Shown one piece after another: positions 35,489 through 46,544 of a DNA stretch of 64,000 nt. A program made the position numbers and the translations under genes. Position 1 is the stretch's first letter. Every line of letters starts with the position of its first letter. Below the pieces are notes generated by a model that did not search any database, was not told where the DNA came from, and saw nothing but the letters and a program-made list of their open reading frames with translations. This DNA is from Cotesia glomerata. Lineage: Eukaryota > Arthropoda > Insecta > Hymenoptera > Braconidae. The stretch lies in contig NC_058160.1 in assembly GCF_020080835.1 (NCBI RefSeq), forward strand, positions 17,099,152-17,163,151, read 5' to 3'.

Positions 35489-35930
35489 TTACATCTTACT
35501 ATTGCTTTCATCGCTTGCTTCTTCATAATCTTTCTCTTCATTTTCCATTGACTCAATATATTGATTTTTTAATAGTTCTTCCAGTTCCTTGTCTGAAATT
35601 TCTTCATCTTTCTTTTTTACTTTTCTTTTTCTGGGAATTATAGATTCTTCTTCTTCTTCTTCTTCTTCTTCTTCTTCTTCTTCTTCTTCTTCTTCTTCTT
35701 CTTCTTCTTCTTCTTCTTCTTTTTTTTCCCTGTTTTTCTTCTTCTTCTACTTCGTCATTACTTTTTTCTTCTACTTTTTTCTTGCTGTTCTTTTCCATTT
35801 TTCTTTCAATTTTTGACCTTTTTACATTAGAAATGTACCTTCCCAGGTATGTATATAATTTTTTAAATTCCATGTCTTTTTCGAGTTTCCCTAAAGTTGA
35901 AATGTATGGTGAATTTTTAAGGTAATACAT
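35489..35930 (-). pseudogene. Charged C-terminal protein fragment with (GAA)n tract
   Basis: Minus-strand frame starting MYYLKNSPYISTLGKLEKD and continuing through lysine/glutamate-rich sequence into a GAA repeat (35641-35720). Past the repeat the longest frame becomes poly-Arg, but another frame gives a plausible acidic end (PRKRKVKKKDEEISDKELEE to a TAA at 35489-35491), so the repeat has changed length out of frame. Probably the end of an element-encoded protein. No family recognised. Confidence 0.4.
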
Positions 35931-36379
35931 ATAAAAATCTGAAATAAATGAACAACAATAAATATATCATGAGATACAAACGAGCAGAATCATATGAGTA
36001 AGTTCAACCCATCAAAAATAATATTGTCATTATTTTTTTTATTATTACTTTGACTAAAATAATTACTACCATGTAAATAATGATAATTTTTGAAAAAATA
36101 TCTGTTGTAGTTAAATATTATTTCACCCTCAAAAATAATTTGATACTGAAAAGAAAAATATTAAAGACAGAATAGGCACTATTTGAATAGTTACAAAAAT
36201 AGACGGTTATACACAAAGCACTGCACGAAATAAAAATGAATAATGATTTGGTCTTGGTAGGAATCAATTCAAGTTTATCAATTAATACGATAAAACGAAT
36301 AACCAGAATTAAAATAAGGATACATGGAATAATGAAAAGAATATAGATTCAAAATCTGCAAATAAACTTTTAAATGGAG

Positions 36380-36932
36380 ATAATGTAGTAGGAGGATATA
36401 GGATCTTAAAAAAGTACCAAGAAGGACATATTATTCCGTGAACTATGAGATATGACAAGAAAAGTCACAAGTCCTAAAGGGATCATGAATCAAATGGCGA
36501 ACCGGTGTTTACGGGACAATATGTTCAGAGGTCAACTTTCGACGGCTTCAAACGAAACTACTTGGCAATTTTGCAAAGCGATATTAGATAAAAAAAGAAA
36601 TAACAAATTGTATCAGAACCAACGATGGGGTTTTATTAATACAAAATGATGTTAAAAACGTAATACCAGAAGAGGAACAAATTTATACCCGATGTATTTA
36701 TAATAGTGTAGTGTTTTATGGTACACTTTATACTAAAGGCAATAAAACAAACAACACAACAGTCTACTTAGATAACAATAAAATTGCTAAGATTCATTGC
36801 TTTTATAATCGACATGATCAAGTTTACGTAAAGGTAACAGTAGCTGCAGTAGAAAAATTTGATATTTTTGAACATATATTTGTTATAAAAGAGTGGGAAA
36901 ATAAATTTACAATTATAGATATAAAAAAATAG
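36380..36932 (+). pseudogene. Fragment resembling the C-terminal region of a CACTA-type transposon protein
   Basis: Two frames, 36452-36649 (SPKGIMNQMANRCLRDNMFR) and 36711-36932 (MFYGTLYTKG, NNTTVYLDNNKIAKIHCFYN, VEKFDIFEHIFVIKEW). The second looks like the small beta-rich domain following tnp2-type transposases in arthropod CACTA proteins, by general impression only. Stops and frame breaks separate the parts. Confidence 0.3.
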
Positions 36933-37199
36933 TATCAAAAAATGGTATTTATTAGAGTAGAAAATTTATCTTTTGATTTCTATGACTGACTATGTATGTC
37001 TACAACTCAATAGTTTTGAGGTTCAATAAAAATAAGATTATACCTATGTAACAATGACAATTCAATCTTTTGTATCCCTATAACGACACCTTCATTACCA
37101 TTCTATTTATCAAACTAATAACAATTAAATGATTATGATCACTCTGGGATCGAAAATATTAAAAGAAATTTATAAAATTTAAAATTACCCAAACGAGCT

Positions 37200-37925
37200 T
37201 TCAATGTTATTCAGTATTATTTAAGATGATTTGGAAGTTGGAATCATTTCAAATAATATTAAATCCTCTGGAAAACCAGAAATTATAATATTATTTTATC
37301 ATTCAATATTATTCAAAATGATTCGAACGTTTAAATTATGCTAAATAATTTTATATCATCTGAAGAACCAGAAATTTCTATATTATTTTATCATTCAATA
37401 TTATTCAAAATGATTTGGAAGTTGAAATCATTTCGAATAATATTAAATCATCTGATGAACCAGAATTTTCAATATTATTTTATCATTCAATATTATTTAA
37501 AATGATTCGAACGTTTAAATTATGCTAAATAATTTTATATCATCTGAAAACCAGAAATTTCTATATTATTTTATCATTCAAAATTATTCAAAATGATTTG
37601 GAAGTTGAAATCATTTCAAATAATTTTAAATCATCTGAAGAACCAGAATTTTCAATATTATTTTATCATTCAATATTATTCAAAATGATTTGGAAGTTGA
37701 AATCATTTCAAATAATTTTAAATCATCTGAGAACCAGAATTTTCAATATTATTTTATCATTCAATATTATTCAAAATGATTTGGAAGTTGAAATCATTTC
37801 AAATAATTTTAAATCATCTAGAAAACCAGAAATTATAATATTATTTTATCATTCAATATTATTCAAAATGATTTGGAAGTTGAAATCATTTCAAATCATT
37901 TTAAATCATAAAATAATATTACATT
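37200..37925. repeat. Tandem 90-97-bp repeats in the right arm of the CCCTG element
   Basis: Units contain AAAATGATTTGGAAGTTGAA, ATCATTTCAAATAATTTTAA and ATCATCTGA(A)GAACCAG. Two variants (GGAAGTTG and CGAACGTTTAAATTATG) alternate in the first half, giving a higher-order period near 180 bp. The short reading frame at 37598-37939 is repeat-derived. Confidence 0.85.
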
Positions 37926-38843
37926 TTTTTATTATTTGATATGATATAAAATGATTCGTTGTAAAATTTATGCTTGAAAGTCAAATCATCCTGACAATTT
38001 GGGATGATTTGAAATGATTAAACCCGCGTCTTTTCGAATCATTCCAAATGAGATTTCTTAATCAGGGTGGTGGAATGACCCATACATATTAACAGTGAGA
38101 GTCGTCAACAAATCAACGGCAGTAAAATAAAAAATAGCTAAAAGGTGAAACACAACAATGGCAGCACAGTTCAACTTATATTGTATCCAACGCTCCAAAA
38201 ACGAATTTGGTGAGAAAAAAAAAATTTATAATCTTCCTGTATTATAATATCATTTTGATCTTTGGCGTCTTGGATTTATTTTTATAAAGCTTGTAAAGTT
38301 AATTTTAACTCAATTTAAAATTCATTCATATGATTAATGATAGTTTGGAGCTTAAACATGATACAAAATTGTATTTTGCAACGAAATAGCACAAAAATTA
38401 ATGTTAAAAATAAATTTGGTTGTCTCAATGATCACAAGGATATTGATTGTCAATTCCGTAAAATATGTAGAAATTATATTTAAAATAATAGTATCAAAAA
38501 AGATATCCAGTGAGAACAAATAGTTTTCGAGTATGATACGAGATATTATGAAGATTAATAATCTGAAGCTAAGAATAACATTTCAGAGAAAATGATTTTC
38601 TTGAGTGAAGAGAATAAAATTTTGAGCCTAGAAATTAGTCATTCTTCAAAAAAAAAAAAAAATTTTATTTCTTTGCCTTAGTCGTATATGTCACAAATAT
38701 TTTAGGTAGAAATCCCAGAAATGTTCAATCAACAAGACTATTTCAGTCTCAAACAAATAACCATTCAAAAAGTTCGATCTCATAAGATAATTATTAATTT
38801 CCGTAGGTACTTACAAACAAAATAATTAAATCGGTATCTGCAG

Positions 38844-39640
38844 GCGTTTCAAAAATTGAAGATTTTCACGCTAAGAGTTGGGCTTTGCGTTCTGAAATAA
38901 ATGAATTAAACGGCAAATGTTTAATTCAAGCCGAAATAATAAAATCATTGAAAGATTCCATTGACGATTTGGAGAAAAATAATGGCTTAAATAATTTAGT
39001 AGATGACTTGCAACAACAAGTAATGACTGCAAAATCTAATGTCTGCGAGATGATGAAGTCGCATCCTAGTGAAAAACTACCGAGTTTCGACCTACCGGCT
39101 CCAGACCCGAAAACAAACGAGGTAACTACTTAACGATATAAATACGATTGTAAAGGTTAAGCTTTCAATATCTATGACATTTTTTGAAAATATTCGAATA
39201 ATCCGACTTTATTTACAGATAAAAGTACTACCAAATTTAAAAGTTAGTGCTAGTGATTTCGCCAAAGCCATATGCCAGGAAGAAATTTCAAAAAGAGCCA
39301 AATTGCTAAGTAAGAATGAAGTGGCCTGATAAGGGTATAAGATTGCAGTAGGGATTTGATAAAAACGCTCCAGTTGTAAAAATCCTAATAAGTGATCAGG
39401 AAGTCACAGAAGTGCAAGGTAAGTCTTTGAATTTTTTGTCACAAATCTAAACCAAGATTATCATTGAAATTAATAAATATAATATTTATTCTCATTTTTA
39501 CAGATTTATGTTTGAAATGTGAAAAAATCAATGTATTGAAAGAAGGTGCAAGAGATACCCCAAACTGGTCGACATGCAATCGTGGATTAGCGAGACTCTT
39601 AGTGACGAACGTTATCGAGCGTCAAAAAAAGTCAAATTAA
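38844..39640 (+). CDS. Candidate exons of an unidentified coiled-coil gene, possibly decaying
   Basis: Three consistent exon candidates. 38844-39121 after TCTGCAG: VSKIEDFHAKSWALRSEINE and a heptad-like coiled coil with LVDDLQQQV, ending PDPKTNE|GTAACT. 39219-39418 after TTTACAG: IKVLPNLKVSASDFAKAICQ, which meets a TGA near 39327 unless frame is shifted, ending CAAG|GTAAGT. 39504-39640 after TTTACAG: DLCLKCEKINVLKEGARDTP to a TAA. Phases of the first two agree. The upstream duplicated exon may belong to the same gene. The third exon faintly recalls BEN-type domains, not enough for a call. Confidence 0.4.
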
Positions 39641-39799
39641 AGGAACCAAAAATTCAAAAAAAAATAACATCAAACGGCTAAATGAAAATAAAGAGAATGA
39701 TAGTTCCGAAACTGAAATTAAAAAAAAAAATTATTATAACTAAAAGCAACCCAGCGAGAGCTGTAATGTGTAATTATTCTTTTATATAGTATAATATAT

Positions 39800-40330
39800 T
39801 TTATTACATAGAGTATTCTTTCCCGCTTCACAGCATTATTTATATTTATAAAAATGCTTACCGTAAGATGGACGGTGTGGCTTAATGTATGTAGAATAAG
39901 CGAAAAGAAATTTAGTATAGACCGGATAGCTCAAATGGTAGAGTAGCCGACATGTCTTCGGAAGGTTCTGGGTTCGAATCCCAGTCCGAGCTATCTAATA
40001 ATTTTTTCTCGCATATTCTATAAACTCACATTAAGATGATCCTCTCCACATTCTTTTCTCAATCCTTTCCTACCAATATCCTGTTACGTGAATGTGGAAC
40101 GCTTCACGTAATAATTAACGTAACTCCTATTCTTTCCCGCTTCACAGCATTATTTATATTTGTAAAAATTATATTTGTATAAATATAAATAATGCTGGCT
40201 AACTCAAGCTACGTGAAAGCGTTCCAACCGTGAAGCTATGTGTAGAAAAGGAAAATGTGAGAGTTAATGGATCATGCTATGCGGCAATTAGCTGGCACAG
40301 ACTGGCCTTCATGCTCTACTGACTAAGCAT
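39800..40330. repeat. Spacer with a repeated CCCGCTTCACAGCATTATT block
   Basis: The 28-bp block around TTTCCCGCTTCACAGCATT occurs at about 39807 and 40130, and 40150-40200 contains an inverted TATTTATA...TATAAATA palindrome. No protein gene. The tRNA-like sequence lies between the two blocks. Confidence 0.5.
39920..39991 (+). tRNA. tRNA-like sequence, Thr(TGT) by position, likely pseudogene
   Basis: A canonical 72-nt cloverleaf can be drawn: acceptor 7 bp with mismatches at pairs 2-71 and 3-70, D stem GCTC/GAGT, anticodon stem 4 of 5 paired, loop CATGTCT, variable AGGTT, perfect T stem CTGGG/CCCAG with loop TTCGAAT. A box TAGCTCAAATGG and B box GGTTCGAATCC are intact, and a T6 run lies 13-18 bp downstream. 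Against function: position 33 is A, not the invariant U, and acceptor pairing is weak. A tRNA-derived SINE head is the alternative. Confidence 0.5.
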
Positions 40331-40479
40331 GCTTCGATAAACCTCACAACCATCTTGATATGCAAACTGTAACTGCGATAACAAAAATAATGTTGTTGAA
40401 TATTTACGTAATATTTTATAACTGTTGAACAAATAGAAAATAAAAATTAATCTTTAACTTACTTACTATTTGTTTGCTG

Positions 40480-41190
40480 ATGTTTTAATTTCTTTGACGT
40501 ACTAGTATAATTTTCCACTTCTATAAGAATTAATGATCAACTTTAAACCTTATAAAACGGATGATTTTTCAAATTCTTAGAAGAAATAAATTATTTTGAT
40601 TCACTTTTTTTATATTTCGAGAAAAATTTTCAAAAATTAAATGATGAAAAATTATTTAGAAGAAAGCGATAAATTTATATTTGATGTAATAAATTTAAAA
40701 ATAAAAAATTTTCTCTTTATAAAATTTAACTCGATTTATAAAATTATGGGAATAACATCTTCACACTACAAATATGTAAATAAATTTACATGAATATCGT
40801 TAAAAAACGTATAAAATAATTTTTTCGGCGAACATCCGAATGAAAACACTCGCACTTCAATTTTTTGTAATTTTCAATGCAAACTTGCTAGCGGATGTTT
40901 TCTTTTTTTGAAGTACTAGCACAATTTTCCACTTCTTAAAAAATTGATAACCAATCTAAATCCTTACGAAACAAAAGATTTTCAAAATTTTTGAATGAAA
41001 TAAATTGTTATTGCACTTTATTAATGATTCAAATAAAATTGTCTTAAAATTTATTTAAAAAAAAAAATATTCTGAAGAAAGTGACACATTTACATTTGAT
41101 TTAATTTATTTAAAAATTAAAAATTTTATTCTCATAAAATTTAATTAGATTTATATAAGTATGGGAATAATATTGTTTCACCACAAATGT
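40480..41190. repeat. Imperfect tandem duplication, about 330 bp per unit
   Basis: The first unit (about 40480-40810) and second (about 40880-41190) share TTTTCCACTTCT, GAAGAAAG, TTTGATGTAAT-type blocks and ATGGGAATAA(C/T)AT in the same order at clearly reduced identity. No coding sequence is seen in either. Confidence 0.55.
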
Positions 41191-41546
41191 GTAAAAAAAA
41201 ACGTTCACAACAAATTATAAAACATTTAAGTTAAACATTTTTGATTTCAAGTTGCTTTTTTCCAAATTTTTATGCATTTATTTTTTACTGCAGTACAGTA
41301 AGAAAATATCTATGTGTCATGCCTATGATTTTTGAATGTTCAAATATTCTTTAAAGAATGATTTCTTTCTTCGAGTTGATACCTCTCATTTCTGTAATTT
41401 AATTTTTTAATTTCCATCCAATATTTAGAAAAAGCTAGTTTAATTAAAATGCGTCCTCAATCTTACGGGTCTGACTTAGTTTTAAAAAATAATAAACATT
41501 CATGTAGCGACATCTCTTTAATTTTCAAGTTAAAATTTTGCAGTCG

Positions 41547-41894
41547 CCCTGATAGCCAGCGCTTTCTCAGTAAGTGTTGACTTCCAGCAATTACGGTTAA
41601 TTTATACATCAAGTTGGCGGTAATTCTTCACTCAACAACAGTTGTAAGCAAATTGACGGAAATCTACGGCCGCAACTTGAATACAAGTTAACAATCAAAC
41701 TTGTAGTTAAATTTCCTTTCAACTTTACTACAATTTGACGGAAATACTTGTACAGTAAGTTTTGACGTCTATTTGCAGAGTAAGTTATAGGTAACTAATA
41801 GGTAATCGCTCGCTTTGCCAACTCTTTCCGTCAAGTTTGCTTCAAATTGCGGACGTAGATTGACAGTAAGTTATAGGTAAGGTGGCTATCAGGG
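41547..41894. mobile_element. CCCTGATAGCCA-type MITE, 348 bp, 2-bp duplication
   Basis: Perfect 12-bp inverted ends CCCTGATAGCCA, flanked by CG on both sides (41545-41546, 41895-41896). The interior has repeated AAGTTG/CAACTT and GACGGAAAT(C/A)CT motifs. It resembles the CCCAGATAGCA ends of the element at 15283. Confidence 0.8.
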
Positions 41895-41899
41895 CGGTA

Positions 41900-42438
41900 G
41901 ATGCCTATTCCACTTTTCTGCGGTTTAATCTAACACATACTATACATTTCCCCGTAAAAATTTATTCTTTACTATTTTTCTTTATTTATTCTTATTAATC
42001 ATATTAATTGTTCATTAAATTATAACAAATCTTTCCTAAATCCCCTAAAAATAATTCTTATATTGATAATGTACATCTAAATCGACATTTTTTCATCTAG
42101 CGCTGTTTATCTCACGTTCTGGACTGACGTCGTTTTTTTCGAAAAAACGACCCCGTTTCCGCGTTCAGAGCGACGGGTCGTTTTTGGCATCGCGCTTCTC
42201 CACTAGGATATTCTCCTGAAAACTATAATTGTTTGACATACGAAGCTCTTATAGTGAGCCGTTAATAAATATACATTCAATTTTTAGCCCATTCAAATTT
42301 AATTTGACATAACTTGAGAATTTATTCAAATTTTCATGTACCGGTAGATGTTAATTAATGGTTTAATATGAATGATACATTTATTCTGACCTGTACAATA
42401 CGTAAAACTGTTTAACATATTTATACATCTAGCGATTA
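41900..42438. other. Intergenic region upstream of the CNTD1-like gene
   Basis: Contains a CpG-richer stretch (about 42110-42205) with a GTTTTTTTCGAAAAAAC palindrome, which might be part of a promoter. No TATA/initiator pair could be assigned. Confidence 0.3.
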
Positions 42439-43653
42439 ATGGAGAGGCTAGAATACATCCATCGTTTGAGAAAAGAACAATATTTATGTTTTAGAAATCA
42501 AAATCATCATTTCTTGCCATGTACGACTGAAAGTATTTAATTTATATACAGTCGAGTCTCGTTATGAGTCCATTGGTTTTCTTTTTTTTTTTAACCAGAC
42601 TCGCGTTGATATGAGACAATCACTTATAGGACTCATAACAAGACTCGCTGCTAGTCAAAATGAAAACTAGGTATTTATATCTTTTAACAGTTAAATTTTA
42701 TTATAACAATTTATTTTGGTATGTTTCAGTTGTTTCTTCATCAGTCATAAAGATTGTATTTATAATTATAAAAAAATTTGGATTAAACTCCAATACTAAA
42801 TATATTGCTCTCAACTTGTACGATAAATGTATGAAAAATCAATTTCAAGAAATTTATAAAGAGAATAGAAATGATAAAAATTTTATTCAGTGGAAACATT
42901 TGCGCAACAAAATAATAAATCTTTCTAAAATAAGATTAATATCTTGCATTCAACTGGCAAGTAAACTAGATTCTCACAGCAATTTTTTGAGGTTATCACA
43001 GGCATGTTTGATCAAAATAAACTAATTAAAATTATATTTAGTTTATATTTTTCTATATAAAATGTTTTACAGGGAGTGACTGCTTTGAAACTGATAGATT
43101 TCTTGAAGAACCAACAACACGAATATTTTTTTGAAACTCTTCTCTTTTCTGAATTTTCAGTTTGTAAGGTTATATCTTTTCAAATGCTTATTACTCCTTT
43201 AGATTGTATTGAAGTCTTAATGTCAATATTAAATTTTCAAAACATATCAGAATTACGCTCCATTGCATTGGATATTCTTGATTTAGTGTTAATTCAGGTA
43301 ATTTATTAATAATAGATTTTTTTAAATTATCAGTATGAATTTTGTTACGTTTAAAAATTGATTTAATTTAATTTACACAGGGTCAACAATTACTTTCAAA
43401 ATTACAATCCTTTAAATTTTGTTCAATACCAAAAAGTAAATCGGAACGACTTCATGGAACGAATTCTATGACATTGGAATTAGATCTACTTTGTTTAAGT
43501 TCTTCAATTATTGTCTGTGCGCTATCATATTTAAATATTGAACAGGCTATGTCTCTTCATATAGTTCAAAAATTATCATCATTAATATATATAAATTCTG
43601 AAAAAATTATTTTAATAGCTTATATTATTCGTTCAATAGTTCATTCTTGTTAA
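42439..43653 (+). CDS. CNTD1: CNTD1/COSA-1-like cyclin, four exons
   Basis: CNTD1 (COSA-1 in nematodes) is a divergent cyclin that marks and matures meiotic crossovers in the nucleus. Exons: 42439-42532, 42730-43001, 43073-43297, 43381-43653; 864 bp, 287 residues, all phases consistent. Exon 1 starts ATG (MERLEYIHRLRKEQ). Exon 2 carries KFGLNSNTKYIALNLYDKCM and QWKHLRNKIINLSKIRLISC followed by IQLASKL, the cyclin-box signature that in CNTD1 reads RLVSCVQLASKL. Exon 3 has FFETLLFSEFSVCKVISFQM and LITPLDCIEVLMSIL. The last exon ends in TAA at 43651. Length is slightly below the vertebrate protein (about 330). Intron 2 (43002-43072) fits only a GC donor. Alternative gene: another orphan cyclin; CNTD1 is the best match. 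Confidence 0.8.
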
Positions 43654-43690
43654 TTTATTTTTGTTTTCTATCTTATGAATAATGATTATC

Positions 43691-43696
43691 AATAAA
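43691..43696 (+). terminator. AATAAA polyadenylation signal of the CNTD1-like gene
   Basis: Canonical AATAAA 38 bp after the stop codon. Confidence 0.7.
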
Positions 43697-43699
43697 GAT

Positions 43700-44400
43700 T
43701 TAAATCGAGTTTCTTCAATACATACGTATGTTCAACAGAATTTGTATACATATATAAATATCTTTGAAAAATATTAGAGCATGCTCTATTAAATGCATTT
43801 AAATGATTTTCCATTATATTATGTCAATAAAAAAGGAGAGACATTTCTAGTATTGTGATATTTTAGAGTCAAATCGATCTTGGTAAAATATTTTTTTTAA
43901 TACATATTCATTATATAAAATATATTTCCTGTTGTACTAATGTGACTACCGAGAAGTACGGATTTTGTAGCCCATCCATACTAGAATGGTGAATTATAAA
44001 ATGAAAAAATATTTATTTTCTTTTTTATATCAATTTATTATAAATAAGTTACTATTTATCTTACTTTATTGTAGATTAGTTCACAATTTCCATTTGTTAG
44101 CAATTGATAGTATTCATAAATTATAAATTTTCATGTTATCATTATAACATAAAAAAAAAATTATAAAAAGACAAATTACTGTCTTATTGTTAATTTATCG
44201 AATATTAAGAATTATTATGAAAGAGTCATCCTTACGTCTCTTGAGGAAATTTATTATGGAAACAGTTCATATAATATAGTGGCGATTATAATCATTTTAA
44301 TTATTTTTACATACAATTTTTGTAACCATTCATAAAAAATTTACAGAATAATAATTAAGAATAAAAAAAAAATAAAAAAAGAAAAGTCATATCGTCAATA
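43700..44400. other. Intergenic, AT-rich, nothing recognised
   Basis: No reading frame or repeat of the window's families was identified. Confidence 0.4.
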
Positions 44401-44538
44401 GCTTACTTATTTATTTATTTACTAATCAACTTACGCCTATCGGCAATATACATCAAAAGAAAGTATTTAAAATTAAATAACATTAATTAAAGAGAAAAAT
44501 TAATTAGACATCAGCTTAACTGCAATATCAATGAAAGA

Positions 44539-44802
44539 TTACTCTGTTGACGATTGATTTAAAAATTTCAAGAACTTTGATAAAACATCCATATGACTTT
44601 CAAGTAAATATAGCTGACCTAAAATGGTAAATTGATGCTGTCTTTCTTTCTCACAGAAAACATTAAGAATAAAAAATGCATAATAAAATAACTTATTATT
44701 AAGATAACTCTTTATGAAATTAATGATTATTAAAGATAAAAATATTTTTCCGATGTAATTTGAACAGAAATAAGACTTCGCTCTTTTTTCACTCACCTTC
44801 AA
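44539..44802 (-). CDS. Hypothetical minus-strand last exon, convergent with CNTD1
   Basis: An 87-residue frame. The hydrophobic first half may be intron: a T-rich tract ending CTGTGAG (near 44656) is a possible acceptor, leaving KERQHQFTILGQLYLLESHM followed by DVLSKFLKFLNQSSTE and a TAA stop. AATAAA motifs on the minus strand near 44409-44423 would suit a 3' end. No homologue recognised; helix-forming composition only. Confidence 0.3.
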   Translation of the reverse strand: MKVSEKRAKSYFCSNYIGKIFLSLIIINFIKSYLNNKLFYYAFFILNVFCEKERQHQFTILGQLYLLESHMDVLSKFLKFLNQSSTE

Positions 44803-45210
44803 GACAGATTAACATATATTTGACGGAGAAACAATTATTGAGGCGATAAATTGAATAAACTCAAACAATTGAAACTGCTAAATCGTAGACTCTGATGTAT
44901 GTGTTTTTATAAATATAACATTTTTATACTAATTAATATCAGAACACCCCACACATTTTAGAATACATTTGTACAGTAGAATACATTTTTTGTTAATAAC
45001 GCTAGTAGTGATTTTAATTGACAAACATTCATAATTATTTTATTTTTAACTTCCCGCTAAGAAAATTGAAAATTTTCAAAAATCGGGAAGTTATTGGTTT
45101 TACCCCGTTTTGCAAAAATCGAGTTTTCATCAGATCTCGACGTTTGAAGGTCACAGAAAGCTTCCCTGACTATCCCCGCGAGGGTGTCACTATGTCTGTA
45201 TGTATGTATG

Positions 45211-46523
45211 TATTATAACGGGGTTTTGCCTGATCCGGGGATTTACCAAGCCAGGCTTACCGTTTATATTGAAAACTTTGGCTTACTAAAAAAAAAGAAT
45301 TATTATTAAAAAAAGGGCGCCAGGAGAATGATCTCCAATTAATTACTACTGCGACTTCGGCTAGCTCTTACCTTTTCCTCAGGGCGGCGGGCCATGTTGA
45401 AATACTCGTCGTTAAAAAAAATAGAACAGCAAAATAAACGAAATTCATAAAATTACTCGAAATAGATTCAGAAGAATTAAATGAAAAAAAAAATAACAAT
45501 TTATTTAACAAAATATACGTCAGCGGTCGATATTAATTTTTAACAAAAAAAAAAATTAAAACGTCGTAACTTAAATTTTCGCTTAATTTTAACAAAACTA
45601 AATAAATGTCGTTATCTCAACTTCATTTCTTACACTCGCATTCATACATCAGCAATCACACTATGTAATAACAGCATTACAAAAAAAAAATAATCGTAAA
45701 GCGTTGAATCCTCGCGTATTATTTTGTTAATCAAAATATTTTACAAAATTACAATGTGGACTCTAAACGCTGGATTCAACACTGAACAAGAACGTCGGCT
45801 TACCAAGCAATTGAGCGTCGTCCTCATCGTAACAGCTCTGGAAAGCTTCGTGCAGTCGACTCGATGAATAATTATTTTAGAAAATAAATAGTTCACAACA
45901 AGTTACAAATTAATTTTAAATAAACAAAATCGCGACAATACTTCGAAATTAACTTTATGTTGCGATGCGCGCAAAAGCGCGTCCGTATCCGTCGACAGTC
46001 CAGCCTCGAATCTCCTTCTTCACAGAGAAGTACCCGCTTCTTCCTTCGTTGAGGTTGGCGGCGCTAGTCTTCATTTCCATTGGAATTGATCCCCGTTGAT
46101 AGTTGATCTAGGTCCGTATAACAGTCAACGGACCTCCACGACAATCTTTAGTCACCTCTACTCCTGCAGTACTGACTAACCAACTGTCATCGATGGTGAT
46201 CGTCATTGGAAAAATGCGGCATTGCAGCGTCGATCATCCTCAGACCCCTCGGGTGTTTACGCCACTCGGTGCCTCGCTCGCTTCGGTACTCGCTTGTTTA
46301 CATCGTAGCTCTATCCTTGTCACTCTATTTCATTACCTCGTACTCGCTGTGACGTGTTCTATCTTCGTCACTCTTTCAGCGTTTCGTATTTTTACAAACA
46401 AATTCAATAAAAATTAGTTAAATTTTCATTCATTCACACATAACATTCACAACGTTGGATTCGAGCTTGGAATATTATAATACCCCAAGTATTGGGCGTC
46501 GAATAAAAATCTACCACGTTACA
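45211..46523. mobile_element. LTR-like insertion, 1.3 kb (probable solo LTR)
   Basis: TATTATAACGGGG at one edge and CCACGTTACA at the other resemble the ends of the gypsy-type LTRs here (TGTAACGGGG.../...CCCCGTTACA). GTATG flanks both sides, though it lies in a GTAT repeat, so the exact edge is ambiguous by 2-4 bp. GC-richer stretches and long AT-rich parts; reading frames are short. Family and orientation are uncertain. Confidence 0.5.
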
Positions 46524-46544
46524 GTATGTGGGTGTGTGTGCGTG

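Larger units (their letters stand above)
34659..38067. mobile_element. CCCTGATTAAG-family element, 3.4 kb, 2-bp duplication
   Basis: Inverted ends CCCTGATTAAGAAAT then (A/C)T(G/C)ATTTGGAATGATTCGAAAA on both strands. TG flanks it (34657-34658, 38068-38069). The left copy of the outer inverted repeat gives the empty site TTATTTGGTGGAATGACCC. The arms are built of tandem AAATGATT-rich repeats (34680-35000 and 37200-37925). The centre holds remnants of coding sequence (35489-35930 minus, 36380-36932 plus). Confidence 0.8.
22358..38081. mobile_element. Outer element of the stack (GGGTCATTCCACC ends)
   Basis: Termini GGGTCATTCCACC and GGTGGAATGACCC belong to about 450-bp inverted repeats: 22358-22812 and 34212-34658, the last 12 bp displaced to 38070-38081 by a later insertion. 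The target duplication is ATA, or TA if the element ends in an extra A. Without its insertions the element is about 3.5 kb and carries the DDE-like gene at 31940-34196 next to its right inverted repeat. The superfamily is not established: ATA would suit PIF/Harbinger-like elements, TA would suit Tc1/mariner. Confidence 0.75.
22331..38209 (+). pseudogene. Exon duplicate 2, split by a 15.7-kb insertion
   Basis: The exon starts after CAG with LNTEEDNNI (22331-22357), is interrupted by 22358-38081, and resumes at 38082 (HINSESRQQINGSKIKNS) before a TAG stop at the point where copy 1 has its MITE. The end is at TTTG|GTGAG (38209). ATA is found on both sides of the insertion (22355-22357, 38082-38084), once in copy 1 (CATAGAT). 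Confidence 0.7.

Noticed and set aside
35589..35816. Poly-Ser and poly-Arg proteins over (TTC/GAA)n
   Set aside because: Microsatellite translations. Only the flanking charged sequence on the minus strand may be a genuine protein remnant.
37598..37939. 113-residue frame with repeated SFNIIQNDLEVEIISNNFK
   Set aside because: Produced by the 90-97-bp tandem repeats whose period keeps the frame open by chance.
38844..39640. Assignment of the unidentified exons to a BEN-domain family
   Set aside because: Only a few residues near the C-terminal candidate exon recall it and one exon needs a frame shift, so no family name is given.
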